Part shown: one piece after another, positions 56,445 through 64,000 of the stretch
How positions within the stretch are numbered: position 1 is the first letter of the stretch
How the letters are laid out: every line of letters starts with the position of its first letter
Assembly (NCBI GenBank): GCA_029194665.1
Contig: JARFXO010000002.1
Span: 483,501-547,500 of the forward strand
From: Nitrospira sp.
GTDB taxonomy: Bacteria; Nitrospirota; Nitrospiria; Nitrospirales; Nitrospiraceae
Direction of reading: 5' to 3'
Length of the DNA: 64,000 nt
Translations under genes and position numbers: made by a program
Notes under the pieces: generated by a model
Databases searched by the model: none
The model's input: the letters and a program-made list of their open reading frames with translations, nothing else
Told to the model about the DNA's origin: nothing

Positions 56445-57298
56445 GGCGTGTCATCAATTAATTTTCTCGATTCACAGAGCCATCGTGTTGTGATTTACTC
56501 CGTCCCAGACCAAAGGAGGGGTCTGCGGATGGTGAGACGGTATGGATTGCGTGATGACCAATGGGAGAAGATCGAGCATCTGCTGCCTGGTCGTGAAGAG
56601 ACGGTGGGCGTGACGGCGAAGGACAACCGGCTGTTTGTGGAAGCGGTGTTGTACCGGTATCGCGCGGGGATCCCGTGGCGGGATCTGCCGGAGCGGTTCG
56701 GAGATTTCCGAGTGATCCACACACGCCATACGCGCTGGAGTCGACGCGGCGTCTGGAAGCGGGTGTTTGAACGTCTTGCTGACGATCCTGACAACGAATA
56801 CGCGATGATCGATTCCACCATCGTTCGTGCCCACCAGCACAGCGCTGGTGCAAAAGGGGGCACCACGCGCAGGAAGCCATCGGACGCAGCAAGGGTGGCC
56901 TGACCACCAAAATCCACGCCACCTGTGATGCGTTGGGTAACCCAACGGGGTTTCATCTCACCCCAGGGCAGGCGCATGACCTGGAGGGCGCCGATGTCTT
57001 GCTACCCGGCATTGACGCGGATACCATCATTGCCGATAAGGCCTTTGATGCCGATGAACGGGTGATCCAGCCGCTGCAACGAGCGGGCAAGGTCGTGGTC
57101 ATTCCCCCCAAAGCCAACAGAACCACCCCCCGCGAATACGATCAAGACCTCTACCGAGCCCGGCATCTGATTGAGAACTTCTTCGCCAGACTCAAGCAAT
57201 TCCGCGCCATCGCCACCCGCTACGACAAACGCGCCGCCAATTTCCTCGGTGCCATCTATCTCGCTGCTTCAATGACATGGCTTAATTGATGACACGCC
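56445..57298. mobile_element. IS5-family (IS427-group-like) element with CTAG duplication
   Basis: An 854-bp element with ends GGGCGTGTCATCAATTAA and its complement, flanked by CTAG at 56441-56444 and 57299-57302. It encodes one transposase in two overlapping frames. Ends, target duplication and coding region are all intact. Confidence 0.92.
56529..57289 (+). CDS. IS5-family transposase, two frames joined by -1 frameshift
   Basis: Frame 1 (56529-56903, AGGAGG before the ATG) encodes the DUF4096-like N-terminus (YGLRDDQWEKIEHLLPG) and the first catalytic Asp (YAMIDSTIVRAHQHSAGAKG). Frame 2 continues HHAQEAIGRSKGGLTTKIHA, ADKAFDADE (second Asp) and HLIENFFARLKQFRAI (Glu). The two join at GCAAAAGGGGGCACC if the ribosome slips back one base near AAAAGGGGG. 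IS427-group elements are known to use frameshifting, so this is probably functional and not a mutation. Confidence 0.85.
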
Positions 57299-57386
57299 CT
57301 AGTATCTTTTATCATCTAAATAAGTACATTGAGAGGATGGTTCACTAACCGGAAGCTCGCCCAATAATCACCGAACCGGTGATCTT

Positions 57387-57809
57387 ATGAAGACCAAGAT
57401 TCAAAGAGATCGAAGGATACCACATATCGGATGGCCTGCCGGCATCATCGGCGGGCTGCTCCTCATCAGTGTCGGGTTGGAGTTGCTCGCGCATCAAGTG
57501 TTCGGGCAGACGGATGTGGGCACTTTGCTCTGGGCGCTCTATTTGGGTTTCTGGACATTTGCCCTGTGCACGATCGGCTTTCTGTTCCTCACCGTGCGGT
57601 GGTGGGGCGAGTGGAAACGTATGCGGATAAACAGTCTCGACATGAACCGGTTATCGTCCACTGAATCGACGAGCAGCCACTTCGAGAAATCCGAGTTGGA
57701 AACGCCTCTTCACATACTTCAGCAAGGCGAGATTCAGGTCGGTCCTGGCCGGTCATCCCGGAAGTGTGAGGATCGGAACGAAGTCGACAGTCACATGAAA
57801 GTCGCGTGA
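57387..57809 (+). CDS. small membrane protein, hypothetical
   Basis: A 140-aa protein with two hydrophobic segments (WPAGIIGGLLLISVGLEL and LLWALYLGFWTFALCTIGFL) and a polar C-terminal half. No family recognised and no strong ribosome binding site. It may be a real small membrane protein; the polar tail looks poorly conserved. Confidence 0.5.
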   Translation: MKTKIQRDRRIPHIGWPAGIIGGLLLISVGLELLAHQVFGQTDVGTLLWALYLGFWTFALCTIGFLFLTVRWWGEWKRMRINSLDMNRLSSTESTSSHFEKSELETPLHILQQGEIQVGPGRSSRKCEDRNEVDSHMKVA

Positions 57810-57918
57810 GAATGGATAGGCAGCTCAGTGAGACAAACAGCGGTCACCTTGTCCATCACATGACAACTTCTGCATCAGATTTCTGGACAGGCCCGCGATG
57901 AGATGACGGAGGTGTGTC

Positions 57919-58260
57919 ATGAAGACTGCGAACTTGCTGTTCTCCATTCCGGTAGCTGCCGCTACACTATTCGTTTCCGGCTGTTCCATGATCATGGAAC
58001 AACGCTGGGAGGGGGAACAACGTTGGGAGGCGTTTGACGCCCGGATGCGGCAAGAGATCGGCGTGAAGACGGAGGACTACTATGTGCGCGAATGGGGAAA
58101 ACCGGTGCAGAAGCGACAGACCCCCGATGGCGGAGGGATCGCGACATGGGAATTTCGTGACTACGACGACGTCCTGAGCTGGAATCAGGACCTCACGTTC
58201 GGCCCTGACGGGATCTTGACGGGATTTCAACGGGATCATTGGCCGAAAGAACAGGGATGA
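57919..58260 (+). CDS. hypothetical lipoprotein
   Basis: A 113-aa protein with a type-II signal peptide (lipobox FVSGC) and a GGAGG box before the ATG. The mature part is charged and contains WGKPVQKRQTPDGGGIATWE, reminiscent of small SmpA/OmlA-like lipoproteins that read a codon-like GxP...G pattern, but I cannot assign it. Confidence 0.75.
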   Translation: MKTANLLFSIPVAAATLFVSGCSMIMEQRWEGEQRWEAFDARMRQEIGVKTEDYYVREWGKPVQKRQTPDGGGIATWEFRDYDDVLSWNQDLTFGPDGILTGFQRDHWPKEQG

Positions 58261-58615
58261 CCGGTCGTACACCAATCCGGCAACCGTCCTCTCGTTCACG
58301 CCATCGAGTCTACCTCCGACGACAGGAAACCCTTGTTCGGTCAGATCAACAACAGATGGGACGAAATCGAGCTTGCCGGTGAAGGCCGGGTAGACCCGGA
58401 TGGTCGCCCACCCAGGCCCCCCACGGATCCGGACCTGCGGGATTCCCGCATGCCGGTCGGAAGACGGGATGTCTACCAGATGGCTGACCATCAATCGCTG
58501 CGAACTCATTCTTGTGTCGGTGGGAAATCAACTCACGTCTTTCTATTCCTTAGTAGCCATCTTCCCCTATTCGTAGCATAGCCTCCTGACCTCTATTCTT
58601 TCATACTCTGATTCC

Positions 58616-59275
58616 ATGCCTGCCGGACCTCGCACACAGCGGTTGGTATCCCTCGCTGCCACCGTCGCGGTGATCAGTATTTGGTCACAAACAGGATGTC
58701 GTCCTACGCCTCGTGCAGTTATCGATCAAACTCCGATCGATACGGCCATGATGAGCGAACGGGTGCCGCAGGGTGTTCGGCGCTTAGCCGTCTGGTATCC
58801 TCGCGCGTCCGAGCAAGAGATGACGTACGGGTACAGCAGGCTCGAGCAAGCGACATTTCAACTCAAAAAACAGCGGTCGTGGATCAAGATCGTCGAACGG
58901 CGCGACATCGACCGATTGACGAACGAGCAGCGCTGGCAACTCTCAGGACGCGTCGAAGATGACAGTGTGGTGCGAATCGGCAAGTGGCTTGGTGCAGATA
59001 GCCTGGTGCTCTTCCGGATCGAAGGACCCACCATGAGAGAGCGGATGCTCGCGCGCTTTTACGGGAGGATGCCGCCGTTCGTGGTATCGAGTAAGATCAT
59101 CTCAGTGGAAAGCGGCGAAGTGCTGTACCACGACATCGTCTCTGCCATGGCGGTTCCCCAATCCGGCGAGTGGGGCGATTACGCCAGCGACTACGAATTG
59201 CAACCAGCGATGCGCACGGCTCTCGACCATGCGTTGTCCGTCGCGATCGTGCATCTCCACCAATCGTTTCGGTAA
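58616..59275 (+). CDS. CsgG-like lipoprotein
   Basis: A 219-aa protein with a signal peptide and possible lipobox (SQTGC). The body shows RRLAVWYPRASEQEMTYGYS, KIVERRDIDRLTNEQRWQLS and RIGKWLGADSLVLFRIEG, matching the CsgG/LpoB-like order of strand, error-prone-site helix and strand. It resembles the lipoprotein at 19035. CsgG-type proteins form outer-membrane export pores, but no curli genes are nearby. Confidence 0.7.
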   Translation: MPAGPRTQRLVSLAATVAVISIWSQTGCRPTPRAVIDQTPIDTAMMSERVPQGVRRLAVWYPRASEQEMTYGYSRLEQATFQLKKQRSWIKIVERRDIDRLTNEQRWQLSGRVEDDSVVRIGKWLGADSLVLFRIEGPTMRERMLARFYGRMPPFVVSSKIISVESGEVLYHDIVSAMAVPQSGEWGDYASDYELQPAMRTALDHALSVAIVHLHQSFR

Positions 59276-59777
59276 ACAATACGAAGGAAACCGCTTCACT
59301 TCTGAGTTCCCACCAACGAATGGTTCAATTCTCACGTTCTACCTTAGAACCACTCGGATGGGCGCTGGCCATCAGGGTGTTGGTGCAGCGCGCAGTGCAG
59401 AGTCATGGCTTGGTCATCGACAGTCCAGTCATCCGTTCGATGCCGGCTGGACTTCGGCGGATTCTCGAATTGCGACGCACCAGCCGAAGCAGCGATGAGC
59501 CGCAGGATATGTCTTTCCTGAGTCGTAGTGGCCAGCGCCGTGATATACGCAGTGGGGACCAAGACAACCCCATCGTGCTACCGAGCCGGAGGGCTCTAAA
59601 AATCCGACATTGTTCCATCCGCAACTTGCTCTACTGGTAAATAGGTTCTACCAGATTGGCGGGTCTTGGTCGGATTTCTTCTCTCAGCCACCAACGTAAG
59701 AACCGTGGCATTGGTTGAGACCTTAAGCTGACCATTGGTAGCATAGCTCGCTTGTTTGTTGATCGGGGAGGTGAGCT
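59276..59777. other. intergenic stretch without recognisable gene
   Basis: Open frames exist on both strands but have neither ribosome binding site nor familiar sequence. The last bases provide the GGGAGG box of the next gene. Confidence 0.4.
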
Positions 59778-60647
59778 ATGGCGGAAAGACTGACGGAAGC
59801 CCACTGTTGGGCTCTGTTCGAGCGCCTGTTTCCAAATGGCCTCGCCGATCGCACCTTAGTTGAAGAGCTGGCGCCCGAGGGGTGGGATCGGTCTCCATTG
59901 CTGCTCGTCTACCATCCTACAGCGGAGCAGGTCTATGAGGAAACGTTGAAGATCCGGGAGAATCTCAGGAGCCTTCTCAAGAAGGAACCTGTATCGTCCA
60001 AAGAGGAACCGCCGCTCACCCTGGATGCAGTCAGGCGCGATATGATCCACTGTGCGCCCAATCCCGTGGAGGAATGTGCCGACTTACTGGGATGCTGTCT
60101 GTGGGATGTGTTCGCCGACAACCATGACGTTGTGACTGCTGATGGAATGCTCGTTGATTTGGGCTCATTTCGCTCCGCCGCCGGTTTCATCGCGAACTTC
60201 CGTCACCGTCGCAACTCCACTCAAGAAGGCTTTGGCACTCGCGGTGATTACATCGAGTTCTATATGGGCACCACGATGGTCCGACATCGTGCGGACCTAA
60301 CACCGGTGTATGAACTGATTTTCCGGCGTATGCGCCAAATCGGACTGAGCTGGCGGTATACGCACCCGCGTCTGTATGCCATCGATCTCAGCTCCCTGCC
60401 TGACCTAGCAGAAGATGATGCTCCCGAAGCCCTCCGCTACGATCCCACAGAGAGTTTCTGGCGTGAACGGCAGCTTGCGGAACGCCAGACGGAGCTAGCC
60501 GAGTTTCGGCAGAGGCTGGATGAAGCGTACCACGCCTCCATTCAGAACGCCTGTGATGGGCCACCACCCGCCACGGTGCGCGCGTACCAGCGGGTGCACG
60601 GCCGCGACCCCGACGGGTGGCCTCCAACAGTCGAGGATCAGGAATGA
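59778..60647 (+). CDS. hypothetical protein
   Basis: A 289-aa soluble protein with a GGGAGGTG box before the ATG. It has an acidic start, a Cys-containing segment (PVEECADLLGCCLWDVFADN) followed by ADGMLVDLGSFRSAAGFI, and a C-terminal coiled segment (ERQLAERQTELAEFRQRLDE). I do not recognise the family. Codon use and length look like a real, expressed gene standing alone. Confidence 0.75.
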   Translation: MAERLTEAHCWALFERLFPNGLADRTLVEELAPEGWDRSPLLLVYHPTAEQVYEETLKIRENLRSLLKKEPVSSKEEPPLTLDAVRRDMIHCAPNPVEECADLLGCCLWDVFADNHDVVTADGMLVDLGSFRSAAGFIANFRHRRNSTQEGFGTRGDYIEFYMGTTMVRHRADLTPVYELIFRRMRQIGLSWRYTHPRLYAIDLSSLPDLAEDDAPEALRYDPTESFWRERQLAERQTELAEFRQRLDEAYHASIQNACDGPPPATVRAYQRVHGRDPDGWPPTVEDQE

Positions 60648-60904
60648 CGGCAATCAGTTGGAGAAGGGGAAGCTGAAGTTTGATCAATCAAGAACAAAGA
60701 TTCCTCTTTTCGTGTGTTCGAACGGCAGATTGCATTTTCTGTTCGATCAGGCTATACCAGCATCCCATGAACGACCCGCAGGTTGAGGAGATCAAGCGAT
60801 ATTTTTGAGTGGTCGCCGAATCCCTCCGCAGCGACATCCGCCAAGTTGCAGAAGGTCATTTGGGGATTGGGCGTGAGCTCTGGGAGAGTCGCAACGAATA
60901 TAGA
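60648..60904 (+). other. intergenic stretch with truncated coding remnant
   Basis: From 60767 one reads MNDPQVEEIKRYF, a stop, then VVAESLRSDIRQVAEGHLGI and GRELWESRNEY up to the IS200 end. This looks like the N-terminus of a small conserved coiled-coil protein interrupted by a TGA and by the IS. Confidence 0.4.
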
Positions 60905-61392
60905 TTCCCCCGCCTTTACAGGCGGGGTTCTCTCAGAATTCAAGCTGCGCTTGTCCCGCGTCTTCCTTCCCTTGTCGGGCTACGTACCGCCTGATGATCT
61001 CTTCGGTAATCCCGACCGTGGACACAAAGTAGCCGGTTGACCAGATACCGCCGCGATCCCAGTACACCTTGTCCAAGAACTGAAACTTCTCCCGCAACGC
61101 CCGGCTGGTGTTCTTCTTGATCGTTTCCACCGCAAAACTCACGCTGTATTTCGGCGGGATCACCATGTGCACATGCACATGATCCTTGTCGATCCCGATC
61201 TCCGTGAACTGCCAGTCGAGATAGTACTTCCGTACCTCCAGCAGCTTGACCCGCAAGTACTTGGCAACGCCCTCGACAAGGATCTTGCGGCGGTATCTGG
61301 TCACCCACACAATACATCCCATGGCAACCTCCTTGATGTAGGTGGAGAAGAGCCGGCGACTCATGCATGCCGCCAACTCTATACTCCACAAG
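60905..61392. mobile_element. IS200-type element
   Basis: One transposase gene lies between subterminal hairpins: CCCCGCC-tttaca-GGCGGGG at the left end (around 60908-60928) and CTCC-acaaga-GGAG at the right (around 61383-61396). There are no inverted terminal repeats, as expected for IS200/IS605. No TnpB gene is present. Confidence 0.7.
60933..61364 (-). CDS. tnpA: IS200/IS605-family TnpA transposase
   Basis: A 143-aa HUH transposase from the ATG at 61364. The HUH motif is in DHVHVHMVIPPKYS and the nucleophilic Tyr in GYFVSTVG; WVTRYRRKIL and WDRGGIWSTGYF are family landmarks. The first 20 residues do not match the usual TVYxLxYHLVW start, so the N-terminus may be altered by a small frameshift. 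Confidence 0.88.
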   Translation of the reverse strand: MSRRLFSTYIKEVAMGCIVWVTRYRRKILVEGVAKYLRVKLLEVRKYYLDWQFTEIGIDKDHVHVHMVIPPKYSVSFAVETIKKNTSRALREKFQFLDKVYWDRGGIWSTGYFVSTVGITEEIIRRYVARQGKEDAGQAQLEF

Positions 61393-61629
61393 AGGAGCCT
61401 TCGAGATGATTATCGGGAGTCTTTTTTAAGAGACCTCGGCAGCAGCCCGTTCATACGAAGAAGCAGGCCAGCGGATAGGCGTCGATTTGCTGTACGAGGT
61501 CACTGAGACGAGCGCTCGACGATTGTCCGGGATACTCGTGCCATTTCAGATCGGACGGCTGCCAGTAGAGCGCGCATTTTATCCGCCGACCAAATGAACT
61601 TGAGCTTGGCCACCAGCCAGTCGGTCCAC
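61393..61629 (-). other. decayed coding remnant
   Basis: On the minus strand two frames carry protein-like text: NEWTDWLVAKLKFIWSADKM in one and LKWHEYPGQSSSARLSDLVQ, then YPLACFFV-stop, in another. Joined they look like the tail of one frameshifted gene that I cannot name. Confidence 0.35.
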
Positions 61630-61968
61630 TCATTGAGCGCATTTCGCTTGCGCCTGAGCGCGAAGGCGTTGCGCGACTTCATGAATGTAGTCAGCATCGG
61701 ACAACGCCACCCCTAACATGACACTTGCGGCGGAGCGTTCGTCGTCATCCACAGCAAAGTCACCGATCGTACTGAGATCGGTAACCAGGGCTTCTGGATG
61801 GCCAAGCGCAGTCAGTACACGCTCGACGTACGGCTCCAATGTCTCCACCAACACCGTGGGCGCAAGCTCGATGCGTCCACCCATCGACGCCTGGCAGGTA
61901 CATGCCGTCTTCCTGCAATCGATACAATCGAAATTCGGGATGTTGTGAATCTGACAGGCGTGACCCAT
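61630..61968 (-). CDS. hypothetical Cys-rich small protein
   Basis: A 112-aa protein from the ATG at 61968, chosen because the longer frame overlaps the neighbouring gene. The N-terminus has HACQIHNIPNFDCIDCRKTA, a cluster of His and Cys suitable for metal binding. The rest is acidic and helical. It is last in a row of three small minus-strand genes with 10-13 bp gaps. Family unknown. Confidence 0.55.
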   Translation of the reverse strand: MGHACQIHNIPNFDCIDCRKTACTCQASMGGRIELAPTVLVETLEPYVERVLTALGHPEALVTDLSTIGDFAVDDDERSAASVMLGVALSDADYIHEVAQRLRAQAQAKCAQ

Positions 61969-61981
61969 CTGGATTCGCGGG

Positions 61982-62212
61982 CTATCCGGCAGCAGCGATG
62001 GCTTGTTCTGCTTCGTGGGGCAATTCCAGTTTGACAAAGTAGGAAGCGGGATAGAGGTAATCGTCACCTGATTCATCGATCACGCGCAGGTATCCGTCTT
62101 TTTCCGCTTTGGGGTCCACAAGCACGCGATACACCTTGCGCTTCTCAAGATCATCACAATCGTCGTTCTTCACACAGAGGACAAATCGGCGTTCGGTTTG
62201 TTTTCGTCGCAA
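61982..62212 (-). CDS. small conserved hypothetical protein
   Basis: A 76-aa protein apparently starting at TTG with GAGGGAA upstream. RRFVLCVKNDDCDDLEKRKV then YRVLVDPKAEKDGYLRVIDE looks like a compact beta fold (SH3-like), ending YPASYFVKLELP. Similar small proteins occur widely in bacteria without a known role. It follows the gene at 62223 by 10 bp. Confidence 0.65.
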   Translation of the reverse strand: MRRKQTERRFVLCVKNDDCDDLEKRKVYRVLVDPKAEKDGYLRVIDESGDDYLYPASYFVKLELPHEAEQAIAAAG

Positions 62213-62222
62213 GATAGTTCCC

Positions 62223-62456
62223 TCAATCCAAGAATCGCTTGATCTTCATCTTCTTCCGTCCGATACCGTGTGCCTCGTACCAGTGTACTTCGGCCAGTCT
62301 GGTCATTCCGTCTGCTAGTCGAATTCGCGCTCTGCCTTTCAGCTTCCTCCACCGCGCGGGGCCAAACCGCCGCCGGAGCCGCATGATGTCCCTGATTCTA
62401 CCACCGACGGCAATCGTTTCAATATCCTCAATCTCGCCAACGATCCTGAAATACAC
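62223..62456 (-). CDS. small conserved hypothetical protein
   Basis: A 77-aa basic protein, apparently starting at GTG. The pattern [36 protein letters not shown] and [19 protein letters not shown] is conserved in many bacterial genomes as a small stand-alone or toxin-antitoxin-like protein, of unknown function. It heads a three-gene row with 61982 and 61630. Confidence 0.7.
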   Translation of the reverse strand: MYFRIVGEIEDIETIAVGGRIRDIMRLRRRFGPARWRKLKGRARIRLADGMTRLAEVHWYEAHGIGRKKMKIKRFLD

Positions 62457-62584
62457 GAGTCTATTGTAGGTTCAATCAGATCAGGAAGCAATTTCTCAGA
62501 CAGCGCCCGGAACCTCTCCTCTGCTCCTCTCTCGCCAACAGACTTGTTCCGTACCAATGTCTACAGCATCTACATCGCCGGCTA

Positions 62585-62745
62585 TCCATCGCTTTATCGT
62601 GATTAACATCACCGGATAGGACCCCTGACTTTCTTCGTGAAAAGTAGTCGTTACCGGCGCATTTCAAATGAAAAGGCCCGCTGATCTTTCAATCAACGAG
62701 CCATTGATGTAACCCGGCAATAGCGACAGGACTACTCTTTGCCGT
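62585..62745. repeat. partial copy of the rRNA-operon end
   Basis: The run TATCGTGATTAACATCACCGG, then CTGACTTTCTTC, a weak hairpin in the place of the terminator (AGGCCCGCTGATC...) and TGTAACCCGGCAATAG match 63640-63765 in order. Only the first bases of the 5S end are present. Confidence 0.65.
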
Positions 62746-62767
62746 CATGCCTTCTTCATGTTACTGA

Positions 62768-63022
62768 CTATGCCAAAACCGCTACCCCCTTTTCTTTGAG
62801 CTCTTGATACATCGCATCCGGTGCTAGATCAATCTGCCCCGGCCAGGCAACAGCGCCGTGGTCTAGGTACACTTGTTTGAAGAAAGCTGGGTCGTTCAAC
62901 GGCGTAAAGACACCGGTGAGATTCTCTGGAGTAAAACGGACTTCGCCAGTTAGCCCATCGGCAAATCGGACGAATAGGCTCACATCCTCCAAGGATTTCA
63001 CCTCGACCACATCCCAGTACAT
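62768..63022 (-). CDS. DUF2442 domain-containing protein
   Basis: An 84-aa protein with the DUF2442 pattern (SLFVRFADGLTGEVRFTPEN, DHGAVAWPGQIDLAPDAMY). Such proteins often sit beside DUF4160 or toxin-antitoxin genes and are thought to act as antitoxin-like partners. It begins 2 bp after the brnA stop, so the three genes form one operon. Confidence 0.88.
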   Translation of the reverse strand: MYWDVVEVKSLEDVSLFVRFADGLTGEVRFTPENLTGVFTPLNDPAFFKQVYLDHGAVAWPGQIDLAPDAMYQELKEKGVAVLA

Positions 63023-63024
63023 TC

Positions 63025-63324
63025 CTAACCTGCCCTCTTCATCTCACTCGCCAACATGTCATTAATGAGCGACTGGTAGGGCACCTGCCGCTTGGCTGCA
63101 ATCGCCTTGAGCCAGCGAAGCACTTTGGGGTCGAGCCGAATCGCGATCAGTTGCCTCGGTTCATCGCCCAGCGGCGGTCGTCCAATACGGCGCATAGTGG
63201 CCAATTGCTCGTCAGACAACGGGGGAATGTCTGAATAGTCAATCTTGCGCTTCCCGGTAACGCTTTTTTTCTTTCCGATTCGCCAATCGCGCACTGATGA
63301 TTCGGATATTCTTTTCATGGCCAT
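63025..63324 (-). CDS. brnA: BrnA-like antitoxin
   Basis: A 99-aa protein with a C-terminal ribbon-helix-helix (LIAIRLDPKVLRWLKAIA, VPYQSLINDMLASEM) for DNA binding. It overlaps brnT by 86 bp, so translation is coupled. In BrnTA systems the antitoxin binds the RelE-like toxin and represses the operon. Confidence 0.88.
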   Translation of the reverse strand: MAMKRISESSVRDWRIGKKKSVTGKRKIDYSDIPPLSDEQLATMRRIGRPPLGDEPRQLIAIRLDPKVLRWLKAIAAKRQVPYQSLINDMLASEMKRAG

Positions 63325-63526
63325 GGCTCCTTACCGTATACACGATGACGAGGGGCCTTCCTGTTGCCGATCGAGCGAGCCGATATCGCCGTGCCTCGGT
63401 GATCGAATGCTCAAGATCCTCGCCGTCGATCCCTGCACGATCAAAGAAGGCCGTCGCACCTTCCTCAAACGAGACACCATGTCTTGCCTCATTGCTCGCT
63501 GCTTTCTTCTCATCCCACTCAAACAC
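63239..63526 (-). CDS. brnT: BrnT-like toxin
   Basis: A 95-aa RNase toxin starting at GTG. FEWDEKKAASNEARHGVSFE, EARRYRLARSATGRPLVIVY and RIISARLANRKEKKRY are the standard BrnT segments with the catalytic basic residues. It is first in the brnT-brnA-DUF2442 operon. Confidence 0.92.
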   Translation of the reverse strand: MFEWDEKKAASNEARHGVSFEEGATAFFDRAGIDGEDLEHSITEARRYRLARSATGRPLVIVYTVRSHGHEKNIRIISARLANRKEKKRYREAQD

Positions 63527-63639
63527 CCATTATGTATATACTACAATAGGCTTGTCCTCAACGAGGTTACTCCACGTGCTTGTAACCCGGCAGAGGTCCA
63601 AACCGCACTTCGTGCATACCGGCGACTCTTTATCGTTCT

Positions 63640-63765
63640 ATCGTGATTGATGTCGCCGGATAAACCCCATCGACTTTCTTCCGGACGCTGCTACGGGTTA
63701 CACAAAATAAGAAAGCCTGCTGGCTTTCACCAGCAGGCTTTCTGTTTGTAACCCGGCAGCGTCCT
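63640..63765. repeat. rRNA-operon end region, intact copy
   Basis: The intact version of the repeat at 62585-62745; contains the 5S terminator and the 5S 3' end. The TGTAACCCGGCA motif also occurs alone at 63580, suggesting further partial duplication. Confidence 0.65.
63710..63743 (-). terminator. rRNA operon terminator
   Basis: A perfect 14-bp stem (AGAAAGCCTGCTGG and complement) with a 6-nt loop, followed on the minus strand by TTATTTTG. It lies 7 bp after the 3' end of the 5S rRNA. Confidence 0.92.
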
Positions 63766-63867
63766 ACTTTCCCACTGCCTCGCGGCAGCAGTAGCATCGG
63801 CCTTGGAGGGCTTAACTTCCGTGTTCGGTATGGGAACGGGTGGGGCCCCTCCGGTATGGCCACCGGG
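63751..63867 (-). rRNA. rrf: 5S ribosomal RNA
   Basis: Read on the minus strand, the gene starts CCCGGTGGCCATACCGGAGG, has the conserved GGGAACGGAAGTTAAGC-type core with TGGGAAAGTAGGACGCTGCC at the end, and its 5' and 3' ends pair as helix I. The length of about 117 nt is normal. Confidence 0.96.
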
Positions 63868-64000
63868 AACAGCGCGAAGCGCAAATCTCAAACACTAAAT
63901 TCAAAATAACAAATCGACAGTGCCAAATCCAAAAATTAAAGTTTTGAATTTCGATACTTGGATATTGGAATTTCCGGTTCGTGTGGTTCGCCAAGCGAAC
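63868..64000 (-). other. 23S-5S intergenic spacer
   Basis: A/T-rich sequence upstream of the 5S gene on the minus strand, with direct and inverted AATTC/GAATT-like repeats. It probably leads into a 23S gene beyond the window; no 23S bases were recognised here. Confidence 0.6.

Noticed and set aside
63868..64000. A tRNA in the spacer next to the 5S gene
   Set aside because: No cloverleaf or T-loop GTTCGAATC sequence could be found in the spacer.

Overview
This is a bacterial chromosome window ending in an rRNA operon: a 5S rRNA lies on the minus strand at the right edge and its 23S partner should lie just outside. The gene mix suggests a member of the Nitrospirota, most like Nitrospira. It includes a complete GlgE/TreS/TreT alpha-glucan and trehalose operon with a DUF5752 gene, hopanoid-type HpnM/HpnN transport genes, several type-3 copper tyrosinases, VOC and YciI genes, HigBA and BrnTA modules, and many decayed mobile elements. 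The taxonomic call is an inference; no marker gene was aligned.

Layout. 1-7.3 kb: a minus-strand set of oxidative enzymes, namely a secreted propeller-tyrosinase fusion, a Dyp-type peroxidase, an unrecognised membrane protein with an internal duplication, and a cytochrome P450. 7.4-15.7 kb: an accessory region built on a tandem duplication. Two copies of a roughly 0.55 kb non-coding unit each carry paired GTATCG-type palindromes and a sigma-54-like -24/-12 box. One copy precedes a small subtilase-propeptide homologue plus a subtilase with seven FG-GAP-type repeats. The other precedes a three-gene set: an unknown 133-aa protein, a DUF4062-FHA protein and a Ser/Thr kinase with TPRs. A 215-bp MITE sits in copy 1, and copy 2 shows the empty site. 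15.8-18.6 kb: a mobile-element graveyard (IS110 tail, complete IS5-family element, REP-transposase tail, catalase-like tail) around a HigBA pair. 19-20.3 kb: two lipoproteins.

20.5-32.0 kb: a minus-strand carbon-storage operon in the order DUF5752, TreS, TreT, GT2-type transferase, TM-helix protein, GlgE, maltokinase, GlgB. Together these convert trehalose to maltose, maltose-1-phosphate and branched alpha-1,4-glucan, with TreT making trehalose from NDP-glucose. 32.5-38.5 kb: ordinary stress genes (two VOC proteins, OYE-type reductase, Ogt, Ada-AlkA fusion, NhaA, YciI). 38.6-44.6 kb: a duplicated tyrosinase plus HEAT-repeat-protein cassette with a Sco-like, HEAT-like gene between the copies; this looks like a copper-enzyme module with dedicated partner proteins.

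45-56 kb: a deleted transposase, hpnM-hpnN and a sulfotransferase, a BNR-repeat protein beside a broken MoaD-like gene, and a triple-GAF sigma-54 activator. 56.3-64 kb: an IS5-family element abutting the last codons of a lost epimerase, lipoproteins including a CsgG-like one, an IS200 element, a run of small conserved genes, and a BrnT/BrnA/DUF2442 group between two copies of the rRNA-terminator region. I saw no tRNA gene and no CRISPR array.
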